Counted from the stretch's first letter, positions 1 to 24,935 are shown. The stretch is DNA of 64,000 nucleotides from Oasisia sp. SBJ-2009 (GCA_964017155.1 OZ024858.1:29530687-29594686), one strand, 5' to 3'. A program made the numbers and translations. The notes: a model not told the origin generated them from the letters alone.

Positions 1-1301
1 CAGTGTGGTGAGTACATCACGGCAGTTCGGTGAGTACATCAAGGCAGTGTGGTGAGTACATCGCGGTAGTGTGGTGAGTACATCACGGTAGTGTGGTGAG
101 TACATCACGGCAGTGTGGTGAGTACGTCACGGCAGTGTGGTGAGTACATCACGGTAGTGTGGTGAGTTCATCACGGTAGTGTGGTGAGTACATCCCGGTA
201 GTGTGGTGAGTACACCACGGCAGTGTGGTGAGTACATCCCGGTAGTATGGTGAGTACATCCCGGTAGTGTGGTGAGTACATCACGGCAGTGTGTTGAGTA
301 CATCCCGGCAGTGTGGTGAGTACATCCCGGTAGTGTGGTGAGTACATCCCGGTAGTGTGGTGAGTACATCCCGGTAGTGTGGTGAGTACATCCCGGTAGT
401 GTGGTGAGTACATCACGGCAGTGTGGGGAGTACATCCCGATAGTGTGGTGAGTACATCCCGGTAGTGTGGTGAGTACATCAAGGCAGTGTGGTGAGTACA
501 TCCCGGCAGTGTGGTGAGTAAATCCCGGTAGTGTGGTGAGTACATCACGGCAGTGTGTTGAGTACATCCCGGCAGTGTGGTGAGTACATCCCGGTAGTGT
601 GGTGAGTACATCCCGGTAGTGTGGTGAGTACATCCCGGTAGTGTGGTGAGTACATCCCGGTAGTGTGGTGAGTACATCACGGCAGTGTGGGGAGTACATC
701 CCGATAGTGTGGTGAGTACATCCCGGTAGTGTGGTGAGTACATCAAGGCAGTGTGGTGAGTACATCACGGCAGTGTGGTGAGTACATCACGGTAGTGTGG
801 TGAGTACATCACGGCAGTGTGGGGAGTACATCACGGCAGTGTGGTGAGTACATCACGGCAGTGTGGTGAGTACATCACGGCAGTGTGGTGAGTACATCAC
901 GGCAGTGTGGAGAGTACATCATGACAGTGTGGTGAGTGCATCCCGGTAGTGTGGTGAGTACATCACGACAGTGTGGTGAGTACATCACGGCAGTGTGGTG
1001 AGCACATCCCGGTAGTGTGGTGAGTACATCACGACAATGTGGGGAGTACATCCCGGTAGTGTGGGGAGTACATCACGGCAGTGTGGGGAGTACATCCCGG
1101 TAGTGTGGTGAGTACATCACGGCAGTGTGATGAGTACATCACGACAGTGTGGTGAGTACATCACGGCAGTGTGGTGAGTACATCCCGGTAGTGTGGTGAG
1201 TACATCACGGTAGTGTGGTGAATACATCCCGGTAGTGTGGTGAGTACATCCCGGTAGTGTGGTGAGTACATCCCGATAGTGTGTTGAGTACATCCCGGTA
1301 G
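1..1301. repeat. 22-bp minisatellite with 264-bp higher-order repeat
   Basis: About 59 tandem copies of a 22-bp unit (CAGTGTGGTGAGTACATCAC plus GG) with one- to three-base variants. Diagnostic variants (GTGTTGAG at about 291 and 555; the GGGGAG...CCGATAG pair at about 424 and 688) recur exactly 264 bp apart, which is 12 units, so a block of units was duplicated as a whole. On the plus strand every unit carries a consensus-like 5' splice site (GTG/GTGAGTAC). The array ends 38 bp before the 3' splice site of the exon at 1340, so it probably fills the preceding intron of that gene. Long open frames across it are a by-product of stop-free repetition. Confidence 0.95.
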
Positions 1302-1339
1302 ACTGCTAAGTGCACGTGGTTGTTTTTATAATTACGCAG

Positions 1340-1411
1340 CTCAACAAATATCTCATTCGTCCGCCACAACTTCCAAGTCAATGGAGTCGATGGCTTTCTC
1401 GTTGAGATGAG
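1340..1411 (+). CDS. Internal exon of unknown plus-strand gene
   Basis: Candidate 72-nt coding exon. It follows a pyrimidine-rich tract ending TTACGCAG and ends at GAGATGAG/GTAATT. The first base completes a codon; then 23 codons read S-T-N-I-S-F-V-R-H-N-F-Q-V-N-G-V-D-G-F and on, ending in phase 2. That phase fits the candidate terminal exon at 2192, and the two join in frame. I do not recognise the protein. The opposite strand is also open here but lacks splice signals. Confidence rests on phase agreement and splice sites only. Confidence 0.5.
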
Positions 1412-1549
1412 GTAATTCGTGATCATTCGGTTGGTTAACTTGATGCGAAGATGCCCTGAAAACGAACTTTTTGTAGAAAAGACCATAGCTGGCAGATGCA
1501 TTTAGAATCCCAGCGCTCTCGTGTCGATCGGCAGGTGTTCCACAAGGCT

Positions 1550-2216
1550 GTCTCTTTTCAGAAACTTTGTGGATGCGGAGAGAGTGAGAGTCTCTTTTCG
1601 GAAACTCTGTGGATGCGTGGAGAGTGAGTCTCTTTTCGGAAACTCTGTGGATGCGGGGAGAGTGAGAGTCTCTTTTAAGAAACTCTGTCAATGCGAGGAG
1701 AATGAGAGTCTCTTTTCAGAACCGTTGTGGATGCGAGGAGAGTGAGTCTCTTTTCGGAAACTCTGTAGATGCGGGGAGAGTGAGAGTCTCTTTTCAGAAA
1801 CTCTGTGGATGCGAGGAGAGTGAGTCTCTTTTCGGAAACTCTGTAGATGCGGGGAGAGTGGGAATCTCTTTTAAGAAACTCTGTGGATGCGAGGAGAGTG
1901 AGTCTCTTTTCGGAAACTCTGTGGATGCGGGGAGAGTGGGAATCTCTGTTAAGAAACTGTGTGGATGCGAGGAGAGTGAGTCTCTTTTCAGAAACTCTGT
2001 GGATGCGAGGAGAGTGAGAGTCTCTTTTCAGAAACTCTGTGGATGCGGGGAGAGTGGGAATCTCTTTTAAGAAACTCTGTGGATGCGGGGAGAGTGAGAG
2101 TCTCTTTTCAGAAACTCTGTGGATGCGGGGAGAGTGGGAATCTCTTTTAAGAAACTCTGTGGATGCGGGGAGAGTGAGAGTCTCTTTTCAGAAACTCTGT
2201 GGATGCGGGGAGAGTG
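1550..2216. repeat. ~40-bp minisatellite ending at a 3' splice site
   Basis: About 17 copies of a 37-40-bp unit (GAAACTCTGTGGATGCGGGG then AGAGTGAGAGTCTCTTTTCA). Each unit contains a good 3' splice site on the plus strand, CTCTTTTCAG. The last unit supplies the acceptor and first ~25 bases of the terminal exon at 2192-2354, so the array appears to be made of copies of that intron-exon junction. 37-bp variants lack three bases of the GAGAGT run. Confidence 0.9.
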
Positions 2217-2354
2217 GATCCCGTATCAATTCTCAACGTCGAACTCAACATGTTCAACGCCTCGCTGTTGAACATGTTGCTCTCGACGTGGGGTGCAGTT
2301 TTTTCTATTGTGATCTTGAGCAGGGCAGATATTCCATGCAGTCTGCCATCATAA
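2192..2354 (+). CDS. Terminal coding exon of unknown membrane protein
   Basis: Candidate last exon: acceptor TCTCTTTTCAG, then one base finishing the codon begun at 1411, then 53 codons and a TAA stop at 2352-2354. The protein ends with one strongly hydrophobic segment (around L-L-N-M-L-L-S-T-W-G-A-V-F-S-I-V-I-L) and a short polar tail, as at the last helix of a multipass membrane protein. A distant gustatory-receptor-like 7TM C-terminus is one thought, without support beyond this hydrophobicity. The first ~25 exon bases are one unit of the adjoining minisatellite. A 12-bp inverted repeat (AACATGTTCAAC) lies at 2248-2279. Confidence 0.45.
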
Positions 2355-3239
2355 CGTCTTCTGTAATGTATTGTTTTTAAACATTTCGGTCGATACCAGA
2401 AACCACTTGAACACTTTCTGGTGGATGCAGGAAACAGTCATCATCTCTGTTGCGCTGCATCCCGCACAACAATCGCGAAGGTGACGAATCCGTGTCATCA
2501 ATCACACTCCCCCAGTCGCGCGGGGAGAACCCTGCTCATGCTGGTGCTCGTGTGCAACGGGCGGTAGGAGTGAAGGCGCAGTGCATGCCTTCCGTCTACC
2601 AATGGGACTAGCAGACGCCAAAGCGCTGTCTATCAGCGTCCCGCTTTCTTTCCGTTTTAATCGTGCTGGGAAAGTAGGCTAGCAGCTGTTTTCAAGGGTA
2701 GCTCCCACAGGGTTTGAGTTGCACACCCATCGAGTTTCCAATATAAGCTTCAGAGTTCGGTGGTGAATGGGTTGGATTATCGTGATTTGAAATTACACTG
2801 AGGAAGGAAAATCAGACATAATGTGAGCGGGGGGGGGGGGGGGGGGGGGAATAATCTTACATTAATTTTTTTACAGAATTGTGCGTGTTTTCTACGATTG
2901 TTCTAAATTATGTAGTCATAATTTACGTCATACGACCGCGTGAAGTTGTTCTGTATAATGTCATTGGTTCGATTTGGGAAACATTCCCCCGATGACGTCA
3001 CAAATTTACGCGACATGAGTAACAGAACCAACTTCGAGATCACAGAGCACAGAGAAGTGTCACTCATTGGTGAATATGTCGCCTATACTATTCAAGGTTT
3101 TGAATTGTAATACAGTGGATGCATTTTGTATAACTAAAAGTTGCTTTCACAAAAAGAACCAGGACTTGCACTAGCCGTGTCATAGACACTAATGTGATCG
3201 GACGTATCCAATCCACAACCACGTACACAGAAAAGGTAA
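2355..3239. other. Intergenic, no gene recognised
   Basis: Tail-to-tail interval between the left-edge gene and B9D1. It holds a run of about 21 G at 2829-2849. I see no convincing exon, RNA gene or poly(A) signal for the left gene. Confidence 0.5.
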
Positions 3240-4504
3240 TCAAGATAATGGTCAGTTACTTTATTGCATTCTCTATACAACGTATCATATCAACAACACA
3301 ACACAGTACTGCGAATCCTCTCTCTATATATAACCACATAGCAAACTTAATCATAAATAAATACAGTCTTACGTTAACCATACATCTTCTATATGCGTCT
3401 CTAAACAATTAAATAAATAAAGCAAAATAACTCTTTTTGACAAATCTTTTACACGACGACGAAATACTGACATAAACACTCCACAGTCTAACAGACGTCA
3501 GCAGATACATATATCGTAACTACAATGTAAGACATCCTATAAAAAGAACAATACATACATGGATATAAAACTGTGAGAAAACTCTGATACAAACTGAATA
3601 ATGTACAGCAACAGTTGTACTTGTGGACGGTATTCTATAGGAGGTACACAATATTACAACGACGTCGACGTTGTAGACAGAACATATGGATGTGCTTATT
3701 GAGTGCGTCCACCTCTGGGTGACATAACAGGTTGCTTACCATGGATGAAACATACAAACCTTAGTTCTCCACTGGCACCGATACCGTTTTGAACAGTATT
3801 TCTGTCACTCTTTGTGACCATTTACCTAAATATTAGGTAGTCGGTTTACCACAGCAAAGTACATAATAAAATATAATGCACATTGGACACTGACTTTGCA
3901 GAGTATCGATGCAGTAATATGTTCGCGCTGCAGTTTCTGCAACAATGATCAAGCAACCATTCATGTCAGTGTCACCAATTGCTTCATATAGGACACAGGA
4001 ATGTATTATTATTATTAAGTATTATTAAAGATTGCTTGGTTTGTTGTCTTTTTAAATTAAACAACAAAACCATTCGTTTGATACGTAGCATGGACAAAAG
4101 AGTGACTAATGACGTAGAACATCAGGGAGCTTTGGAAAAATAGACTTTGAATAAGTTGAACTGATTGTGAGCACGATACATGAAGACAATCACATCCTTG
4201 GTAAGTCATTAAACATATGGACGGACAGTCTTACAATACAAGTGACTGTAAATATGTATTGAAGTCTTCCAACAAATGTATCAGTCAACATGATTGGCAT
4301 CTAACATAAAATCCCACATGGCAAATGAACTTAGGAGCCAACGGCTTATGAGAATCCAACTCATTTACGTGGTCATTATCACCCTGCACGCACGTATGCA
4401 TGCGTGGATATCGCCCATCCTTGCACATGGGAAGATGGACATTGCAAAGAATGTGTTCACGCCGAGTAGAAAGCGTTAAATGTTTGGCCGAGTGGCACTG
4501 TTCC
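3240..4504 (-). other. B9D1: Probable B9D1 3' untranslated region
   Basis: AT-rich sequence between the B9D1 stop codon and the AATAAA hexamer at 3265-3260 (minus strand). No other exon is recognisable; the open frames at 4285-4566 and 4476-4727 are alternative frames of the B9D1 last exon. The length is inferred from the hexamer only. Confidence 0.45.
3260..3265 (-). terminator. B9D1: Probable B9D1 poly(A) signal
   Basis: The minus strand reads AATAAA here, followed within about 25-50 bases (plus 3240-3205) by a GU-rich stretch (TTTCTGTGTACGTGGTTGTGG is split around plus 3210-3235). This is the usual arrangement of hexamer, cleavage site and downstream element. It lies about 1.24 kb after the B9D1 stop codon. 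Confidence 0.5.
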
Positions 4505-13729
<9,225 letters not shown>

Positions 13730-16109
13730 CTGAAACAGAAGAGATAACAGTCACCTTTGTTCCTATGCACCTTTGTAGATGCTGCTAAAAGAAGGAAAGA
13801 GATGAGAAAAAAGGAAAGAGACAAATAAAAAATTTCAGATTTTGTTAGTCAAAACAATTTCATGGAACACACCTACCAGCTCCTGTTCATTCTGATGCTT
13901 AACTCTGTATACCTGTGCCTTGGAGAAAGGTTTCCTAGACACTCACAATCATTACTCTTAAAGATGAGTATTTAGGAGTATTATGCGAGTACCGGTACTT
14001 TGCATGTGTTTGATACATATCAAGCAATGCATTTTATTCATCAATGGTACAGGTGAACACATGTCTGGATGGTGTTCTAACATTAAAAAGTAGCTAAATT
14101 ACTTGTGTGAGTTATTTCAAACGTATGTATACTGGTTACTCAATTCAAGTACTATCTGGGACGAAGAACCTGTTAACCATACATGCACAGATCACTGCAT
14201 TAGTACTTGTCAGCTGAGTACCTGAGTCAGGTACTCACCCCAACCCTGATGTCATCTACTAGTAGGAGCCTAGTGGGTTGTGTCAACACTCTTGGATGGA
14301 GTTCTCATTAACTAAGAGGCTGTAGATGAGGTATCAGCTAGCAGCCACCAACCTCTTTGGTTAATGAGAACTGCCAGGGATTCACATGTTCCCAACAGAC
14401 ATGGGGTCAAAATAGATTTGTATTTGAAATTATTTAAATACTTTAAAAAAAAGTATTTGTAATTGTATTTGATGTTTAGGAATCCAAAGTATTTGTTTTT
14501 ACATATTTTCCTAAAGTATTTGACATTTTCAAATAATTTCAAATTCTTTTACAAATATATTGTCAGTATTTATGTTTCACAGTCACATGTAATGACTGCC
14601 AAACTGATTACCAATGGGTTACCCAGGTATGTCAAGCTATGTAGTTCGCCAGAGGTTTACTGCAAATCTTGCATATTTGTTAAGTGACAAATGTAAGCAT
14701 CTTCTACAAAACACTGTTTGCTTGTCTTATTTAAGATCACTACAACATGTGCTAGCTAATATGTGTGTTTGATGAAACCACTGGACAAACTAATTGTAAT
14801 CTGAACCACATTACATTATTTAATACGAACAACTTGAATCAATTTAAAAACAATTTTAAATGGACACTTACATACAATCTGGGCCTGTCTTGATATTTCC
14901 ATTACAATTACATTGTTGCATAAATATGATTCTGCAATTTATTAATTCTATAATTTCTAGTACATCAATTATACACAATATTAAAACCTGCATTTTTATT
15001 CTGCACTGTTATGTCTTATCAATTAACGCACATTACAACACAAGCGTCACTCCAGTTTTTACAGTATGCCACCAAACATGTACCATATCTATCAATTAGC
15101 AGAATATAATTTTAGGAGACTAATCCACAGGACAATGAATGAAGCCAAAGAAATTGCGAAAGATTGCACTAGATAGTCTTAGAGAGGTAGCTTGTCACCC
15201 GATGTAGTGAGACGAACAGGAGGAACGATGTCAAAGTATGAGCATCATGTGGCGCCCTCAATAGGGCACCGCTGCATCATCTAGCAATCGAAATTTTTTA
15301 TTCCATCCGGTTAGAATGACAGATTTGTATTGTCTGATCTTGAGAGCTCTGTATGGTATGTGATAGTATTAGTTAAAGCCCCATTGCTGTCCTAATGGCA
15401 TGCCAAATCACCAACTATAAATAATGCCACCAAGCGCAGAGCCTCAAAGTTCAAATTAATTGCAACTGGCAGGCAGAGGTATCTAGTTTGTTTCAATGTG
15501 CTACCCTATATTATTTGTTCTTTAAAAACAATTTTTAAAGCCACATATTTAGACTACTTTCAGTGTGTAATATACTGAATTTATCTTAACAATAATTATA
15601 GTAGTTTATAAAATTAGTTTAGTATCTCATGTTATTAATTATTAACTTATTAATCTATTGTTGATAAGATTAGGGTAAACATCACAATTTTTGAAGCATT
15701 TTTTATTTGAAGTGTGTTTATACGGCGTACATGAGCCGTATCTTTAAACCCGTGGCCTAACCATATGTGAGGATATGCGGGGATCTGTTATGTCCATCGC
15801 GTTGCATCGTTATGGCGGAGTTACACCTGGGAGTGATGTTTTTGACATACTTAGATCAGATGTTAGACAGCCATAGGACGATGTCAACACGCTAAAAAAA
15901 AAAGGCACAAAATTTAACTTATATATTGAGAACCAAGTGACAAAAGAGTTCCAGTTCATACGTACATCAACATGCACGCGGTGAAAAAATTAACGTACTT
16001 TTATATTTGTTTGCTAAAGATACAGCATGCACGCGCGGAAAAAACTCATGTAGGCCTACTTTTAGATGAGTAAAAACATGTGCAGGGAAACTCACTGACT
16101 GCTAAAGAT
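13730..16109. other. No gene recognised
   Basis: AT-rich sequence upstream (minus-strand sense) of B9D1 exon 2 and left of the segmental duplication. It should belong to B9D1 intron 1 or its promoter side, but no start exon was seen. Small open frames (14,312-14,542; 14,860-15,099) lack splice-site or family support. Confidence 0.5.
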
Positions 16110-16370
16110 AAGGTTCATGTATGGAAATCAATGCGCATGCACTTATCGACTGCCGTACCTTTAGACAATGTATGCTTAAGATACAGCTCAAGTAACCGAA
16201 AATAAAAGCATACCCATGCGCAGAATGAATGCTGTACTTTAAGACTGGCAGCCTAAACATATAGCTCACATACGCGTAGCCACTGTTTTTTTATTCGTTA
16301 TTTATTTATTTAATTTTATTTACCGTGTAAGCTTACTTTATTATGAACACATAATATATTAATGTTTTAT

Positions 16371-16795
16371 CAATATTGGGCACTTATGTACAAGTCGAAC
16401 CCACCTCAATTTTGCCATTATAACTATTTTTGCCAACATTTGATACTTGATTTTGTTAATTAAATCAATTATAATCATCTAACGCATATTTATGTTTTAT
16501 AAACAGCGCGTCTTAGCAGACTTTTGAGGTCGAAAAGACAGCGCGATTTGTGCCAGTCGCAAGCGCAGCGGTGCATGTTACTGCGCTGTGCACATGGAAT
16601 GAGCGATAAACAGTTTGTTTATGCTGACCGCGCTGTCTTTTCGACCTCAAAAGTCTGCTAAGACGCGCTGTTTATAAAACATAAATATGCGCAAGATGAT
16701 TATAATTGATTGAATTAACAAAATCAAGTTGGCAAAAATACAGTTATAATGGCAAAATTGAGGTGGGTCAGACTTGTACATAAGTGCCAATATTG
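16371..16795. mobile_element. Long inverted-repeat (foldback) element, copy A
   Basis: Arms of about 170 bp (16,371-16,545 and 16,629-16,795) are inverted copies with few mismatches, separated by an 83-bp centre. Outer ends read CAATATTGGGCACTTATG and its complement; the innermost arm is TTTTGAGGTCGAAAAGACAG up to GCGCG. The structure is that of a foldback or MITE-type element. TA flanks are possible, but the arms themselves end in a TA-containing palindrome, so target duplication is ambiguous. It lies about 0.8 kb before the THAP start codon. Confidence 0.85.
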
Positions 16796-17611
16796 TATTT
16801 TATGCGTCTCTGAGCGGAATTATATTCTGGATACACGGCGCTTTATAAATATAATAATTATTATTATTAAAATACACATCACATGTCAGGCCCTCGATCA
16901 AGTGTGGGCGATAATAGGTCTATTTGCGTTTATTTTGGGTGGCGCACACTTTATAAATACACAAACCAATATTAAGTCAGGCTTAACACAATTCAATACT
17001 GTAATGGTTCAATCTGTTACAGTATTTCCATTATGTGTATTATATTAATATCTTGCATGCGATTTTTGATAATTAAAAATTTGGGAAATACAAGACAAGT
17101 TGCAACACGTTCGCCGTGTTTATTTTCCCAGTTTTGCCACTAACGTCATCGCTGTCTGTTTCCTAGGTTTACTTATCATTGCTGTATACGTTGTAAAACG
17201 CTATACATGCCTCGGCCGTTTCTATCTGTCCACTAGCCATCAAGAGAAACACTGACGATGAAGACGACGCCATTCTTTTGTATTCAATGTGCCGAAGTTA
17301 GCGCGATTCTTGCGCGCGCTGCTGTCTGGGTGTTTCTGAGATCTGTCGCGAATAAATGTAGTAATTGTGGTATTCTTGTAAATGTTATGCTTCACAAGTT
17401 ACATTCATGTTATGTAATTATACTGTTGTGGACTAGTGCGCAAATGGAACTATGTTCATATGGAAAAAACGTGTAAAAGTGTATTATGACTGATGCGAAT
17501 AATGTAAACATAAGTTGGTAGCTACGGACGCGGACAGGTGCGCTTCAGTCGTGACATGCGCACAAGGTAACGTGGTAACTGGGTGAAAACAAAGACAAGT
17601 TGTCGTACAAA

Positions 17612-20788
<3,177 letters not shown>

Positions 20789-23700
20789 TGCATATGCGCA
20801 ATTCCATATGCATGAGACAAAAACCCGCTACGCATTGCTATGACTGCGAACTGACATTATGTCAAGTGGAACAGACGCTGCAACAACAGTTGTTTCCTAG
20901 TGCATTGCACTCACGCACACACTCACGCGCGACTGCTTCCGCAGCAAATGTTTATTCACCTCATAAAAAAACTGGCTTAATGTTTTTATAACACGTTAGA
21001 AGTGTGGAATAATTTGTGTCTTTACAATAACACAATTCCCCTACGTTAGTCCGACATTGTTTCCCTGTTAAACATCAAAGAAAGATATAACCATAACGAC
21101 TGTTTTCCATGATGATGTATCTAGCTAGAAAATTATTCGCAACTATTAGTCTATTAAATCAATCAGAATCACGATCATAAATATAAGGTAGCAGACACAT
21201 TTGCAGCTAAATTGTGTTTGTGGTGCAATTGTTATTGATTGCAGTTCAATATAGCGCAATATCTAAATACTGAACTCATTAGGCAAAGGAATACAGACAA
21301 GGTCTTAAATCATTTTCATCACGCATGACCATTAACCAATCCTTACACATCTATCGTGATTATATACATCAACAGCCACCTATCGACCGCACCGTTTCCC
21401 GCTCGCATATTCATCATGCTGTTCACACAACTGTGAATACTCTCCGGCTATCGTTCCAAATCCGTCAGCTGTACGACATGTGAGACATCGTTAAACCTGA
21501 CAAAGCTCACTTATTTAGAGATGCCATATATCATATTTGACATCACAATCCCCTTTTTCTCCATTTACCGCTCGTGAGTGCATTTTATATTCGCCGTAGT
21601 TGTCTGGCCGACTGCTTTATGTAACAAGAGCGTGACGTCCAAATCAAAATTACCAGGCTAGATATAATTATCATCAGTGAGAGGTGTATGTGTCCACTTC
21701 CGACGTATATTCGGAGATTGTTATCAAACTTTATGTAGACTTGCTGGTATTAAAACTCAAAACGTATTTGTTTGAAATTGCTTTTCCACCATAAAATATC
21801 GGCGGTTCATACTCCAGTTGCCTGTCCCCGTTTGTGATTACGCCAAATGATTTTGTTTCTTGTTCTTCTGAGCTTGTATTTTCATGGATAGAAGCGCTAT
21901 AGACGTGTTACAATACATGTTGCTTGTTTTATTTTTGTAACCGTCCTCTTTTGCAGATAAGACCATCTACCCGAAAGGACTAAGTTATTTGATCACATAT
22001 GTCAAGGTTTAGAATTCATATTCGCCACCTATACACCGTCGCCAGTGCATTAGGGTCATCGTTCATGTTCCAAAAAAGAATAACTATAACTAGGATACTT
22101 GAACTAAACATATCCATTTTTCACAAATACTTGCTTGCTTACTTCATTCATTCATTCATTCATTCATTCATTCATTCATTCATTCATTCATTCATTCATT
22201 CATTCATTCATTCATTCATTCATTCATTCATTCATTCATTCATTCATTCATTCATTCATTCATTCATTCATTCACTCACTCATTCATTCATTCATTCAGG
22301 TGTATCTGTAATATACTGTTACGAAAATTAGTAAAATAAATGCAACTTAGGAATGTAGCAAGTGACGAAACACTTATCTATAATCGAGTCGGCGTGCGTG
22401 CACATTTGTCAACGTTTTCTCTCCATCGAGCGCCAGTGTTTTGGGCGGTCTAGCAGTTGGACTATATGAAATGGTGGTCGCGGTTCACAAAGTTGAGCAG
22501 TCTTATCACGGAACACAATCCGATAATACAAACACTAACCTTTAATTAAATAAGACAAGCACTTAAAGAAGATGACAAGGTAAAGCCCCTGGACAGGCTG
22601 TCACATTGATAGATGTATTCAGGGACGAGTAGATCAAAGCAGAGAGAAAACCACTGGCTGAATTATTCACACAACGACACAAAGGGAGTATAGTTTCAGA
22701 CATTTTGTTTAATTGAGTGGTCGTCAATGTTCACACAATAGTGCATTCGATATAGGAACCTGTCGAGCAACGGCTACCATGTGTCTGCCTTATAAATAGA
22801 CCATGTACAATTAGCCGTGAATCTTGCCAGTGCTGCGAGACTAGAACCGAAACATCTGTTGAATTGACATATCTCATGGTCCAACGCGTCGGCTAGGGAA
22901 ACCGTGATTAATTCGATATCAGGTTAATTGCAACACTGGCTATCTATGCCGTTTTGATTACAGACAGCAGTACTGCTTCCACTGTGCATGCGCACACAGA
23001 AATGCATTACCTCATGTAAAATATGCAAAATGGTTAAACAAAATTATTGGAACAAATACATTTTTCAAGAGTCTCGTTTAAATACAATCGTGCTTATACT
23101 AGAGACAGTACTCGTAGTGGTCAACGTAGGTTTAAAATGGCGCATGATCATGACAATATTGCATCAATGATATGCATCGTTGTCTTCCGACTGCCGTCAG
23201 TCGAACCCGGGCGATGCTGACGCTCCGATACCGCCTCGTTCCTTCGATATTAATTTCGTTCTGCATGTGGCCCCAGGGAGAATACTTTAAGGCAACAAAC
23301 AACTATAATTATATATCACACATTACCGCACAATCACTACCAAGACTGGCAGTGATGCAACTGACCACGTGGGCGGTTGTGGTGTCTTACAACCGGTCAC
23401 CACTTGCTTCCGTAGGTCATCATGAACAATTCCTTAGCATTTCTCAGAATCCGGGTCCACCTTGTCATCGCCGTTTTCAAACGAAATTCGTTCCTCAAAT
23501 GCATTAATTCCACTATTTCGCATCGTTTCGTGTACCCAATGACAACTGTTATAATTAAATCGAGTGGTTTGTGGCACGTTTAGCGGACGCAGTTTGCGTT
23601 TATCAAACTCCGCTGTGCGCTTGAAATGAGCGACCACAGGCGACGTTGACGGGACTCGTAACGTTAACAACTTTGTCATCAAACGATGTGGAATCGTGGA

Positions 23701-23900
23701 ATGAGCGCGTTGAGAGATGATCAAATGTAAATGCAGCGTGTTTAGATGGCTTACCTAATGTAAAAAAAAACTACACGAACCGGATTATTGATACATGTAT
23801 CGTCATCATTATAACTGGGCAGCCGTAATGTCCCGTGGTTTGGCCGAAGCATGTTGTTTCCTGATCTGCCTATCTTGCGCTATCCTTTGCCAGTTGGTGC
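20789..23900. other. No gene recognised (copy A)
   Basis: AT-rich sequence after the THAP stop. Contains a (CATT)n tetranucleotide array at 22,144-22,299, longer in copy B (32,440-32,650). Open frames at 23,172-23,507 and 23,434-23,724 overlap on opposite strands; neither shows splice-site or family support. A 10-bp deletion at about 23,519 separates copy B from copy A. Confidence 0.55.
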
Positions 23901-23924
23901 CCCCCCCCCCCCCAGTACTTGTTT

Positions 23925-24899
23925 AGTTCGTCTCTCCAATGTCTAGCCGGTCTCCTTCTAGGTCGTTTCCCTTCGTGAGATTTCCACGAGGTGATATGCG
24001 ATATCCATCGGTTATCTTGTATAAGTCGTATTTACTACCGTACCGTACCCACGGCCATTTATGTCCTCTGATTTGTTCAATCAAGTCTGTGACCTGGGTC
24101 TTTTTTTTCCCCATATGTTTGTTTTTATCTCATACGTCAGGCTTCTTTCTACCTTCGTTTGTGCGACTGCTACCTTGTTCTTTTCCTGACTGGTGAGTGT
24201 CCATGTTTTCGCGCTGTATTTCATTGATGGAAGTACGCATGATTTGTATACCTAATTGTGTCTTCAAACAGGTTCCTGGGTTACACTTGAAGAGGTCGCG
24301 GTGCTTAGGGAATGCTGTCCATCCGGCCCTGATTCTTCTTAGAATCTCCTAGTGTAAGTTTTTGTCTCTGTTGCTGAATCGCAGTCCCAGGTAGACAGAG
24401 GGTTAACGTTCTCTACACGAGTGGTGCTGACCCATATTGGTGGTTCGTTTTCCATCATCATCTTTGTCTTTTATTCATCCTCAGACCCTGACTTTCATTT
24501 TCACCAGTTAGCTCCTGCAGAATGTGTTGTAGTTCACATGGTGTATAAGCGCATATTGGTAGTACATCTTCAACGTAGCGAAGATGACATAAGTATTCCC
24601 CGTCTATCGTAAAGCCTCTGGTTTTCTAGATCGGTCTTCGGAATATGCTTTCTCGAGTGTTACCGTAAACAGCGATATGATGTCTTCTTGCCATACTTCT
24701 CACGTGGTGCTGATCTTCTTGCTTTCTTTGTGTTTCCCCATGGGTTCTGTTTTGGAGCAATTGCTTTTCACTCTTTGTACAACGCCAGTAAGCTCTGTTA
24801 TTGTAAAGTCATAACTTAGATCATCACCTTTACGCAGATGACACACACACGCACGCACGCACGCACGCACGCACGCACACACGCACACACGCACGCACG

Positions 24900-24930
<31 letters not shown>
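23925..24930 (-). pseudogene. RTE-like LINE relic (RT C-terminal half), copy A
   Basis: Read on the minus strand, frame-shifted remains appear in RT order: Y-V-E-D (in place of the catalytic F/Y-A-D-D) with C-E-L-Q-H-I-L-Q-E-L-T; R-R-I-R-A-G-W-T-A-F-P-K-H; L-P-S-M-K-Y-S-A-K-T-W-T-L-T; D-L-I-E-Q-I-R-G-H-K-W; then G-K-R-P-R-R-R-P-A-R-H-W-R-D-E-L. These blocks in this order are typical of RTE/BovB-related reverse transcriptases. Stops and frameshifts show it is dead. A CA-rich array at 24,841-24,933 interrupts it. Confidence 0.75.

Positions 24931-24935
<5 letters not shown>

Noticed and set aside
127..768. Long open frames with His/Thr/Tyr-rich repeats on the minus strand
   Set aside because: They are stop-free readings of a 22-bp minisatellite; other frames are open too and there are no splice or start signals.
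1..1301. CRISPR-like array
   Set aside because: Head-to-tail 22-bp units without unique spacers, in an animal genome; it is a minisatellite.
1353..1691. Minus-strand frame ending N-E-K-A-I-D-S-I-D-L-E-V-V-A-D-E, possible terminal exon
   Set aside because: It looks coding at first, but no minus-strand acceptor fits, while the plus strand has an acceptor and donor in phase with the exon at 2192. The plus model was preferred.
2217..2359. Minus-strand reading of the same DNA as an exon (H-G-I-S-A-L-L-K)
   Set aside because: No GT donor at the array border; the plus-strand frame has acceptor, phase match and stop.
16749..17048. 99-residue frame, present in both duplicates
   Set aside because: Its start lies within the foldback arm, the rest is low-complexity, and it has no family match.
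17258..17476. 72-residue Cys-rich frame upstream of the THAP gene, in both duplicates
   Set aside because: No known domain or splice signals; copies are too similar for conservation to be evidence. Possibly part of a 5' untranslated region.
23172..23507. 111-residue plus frame overlapping a minus frame
   Set aside because: Opposite-strand frames overlap, and neither has splice or domain support.
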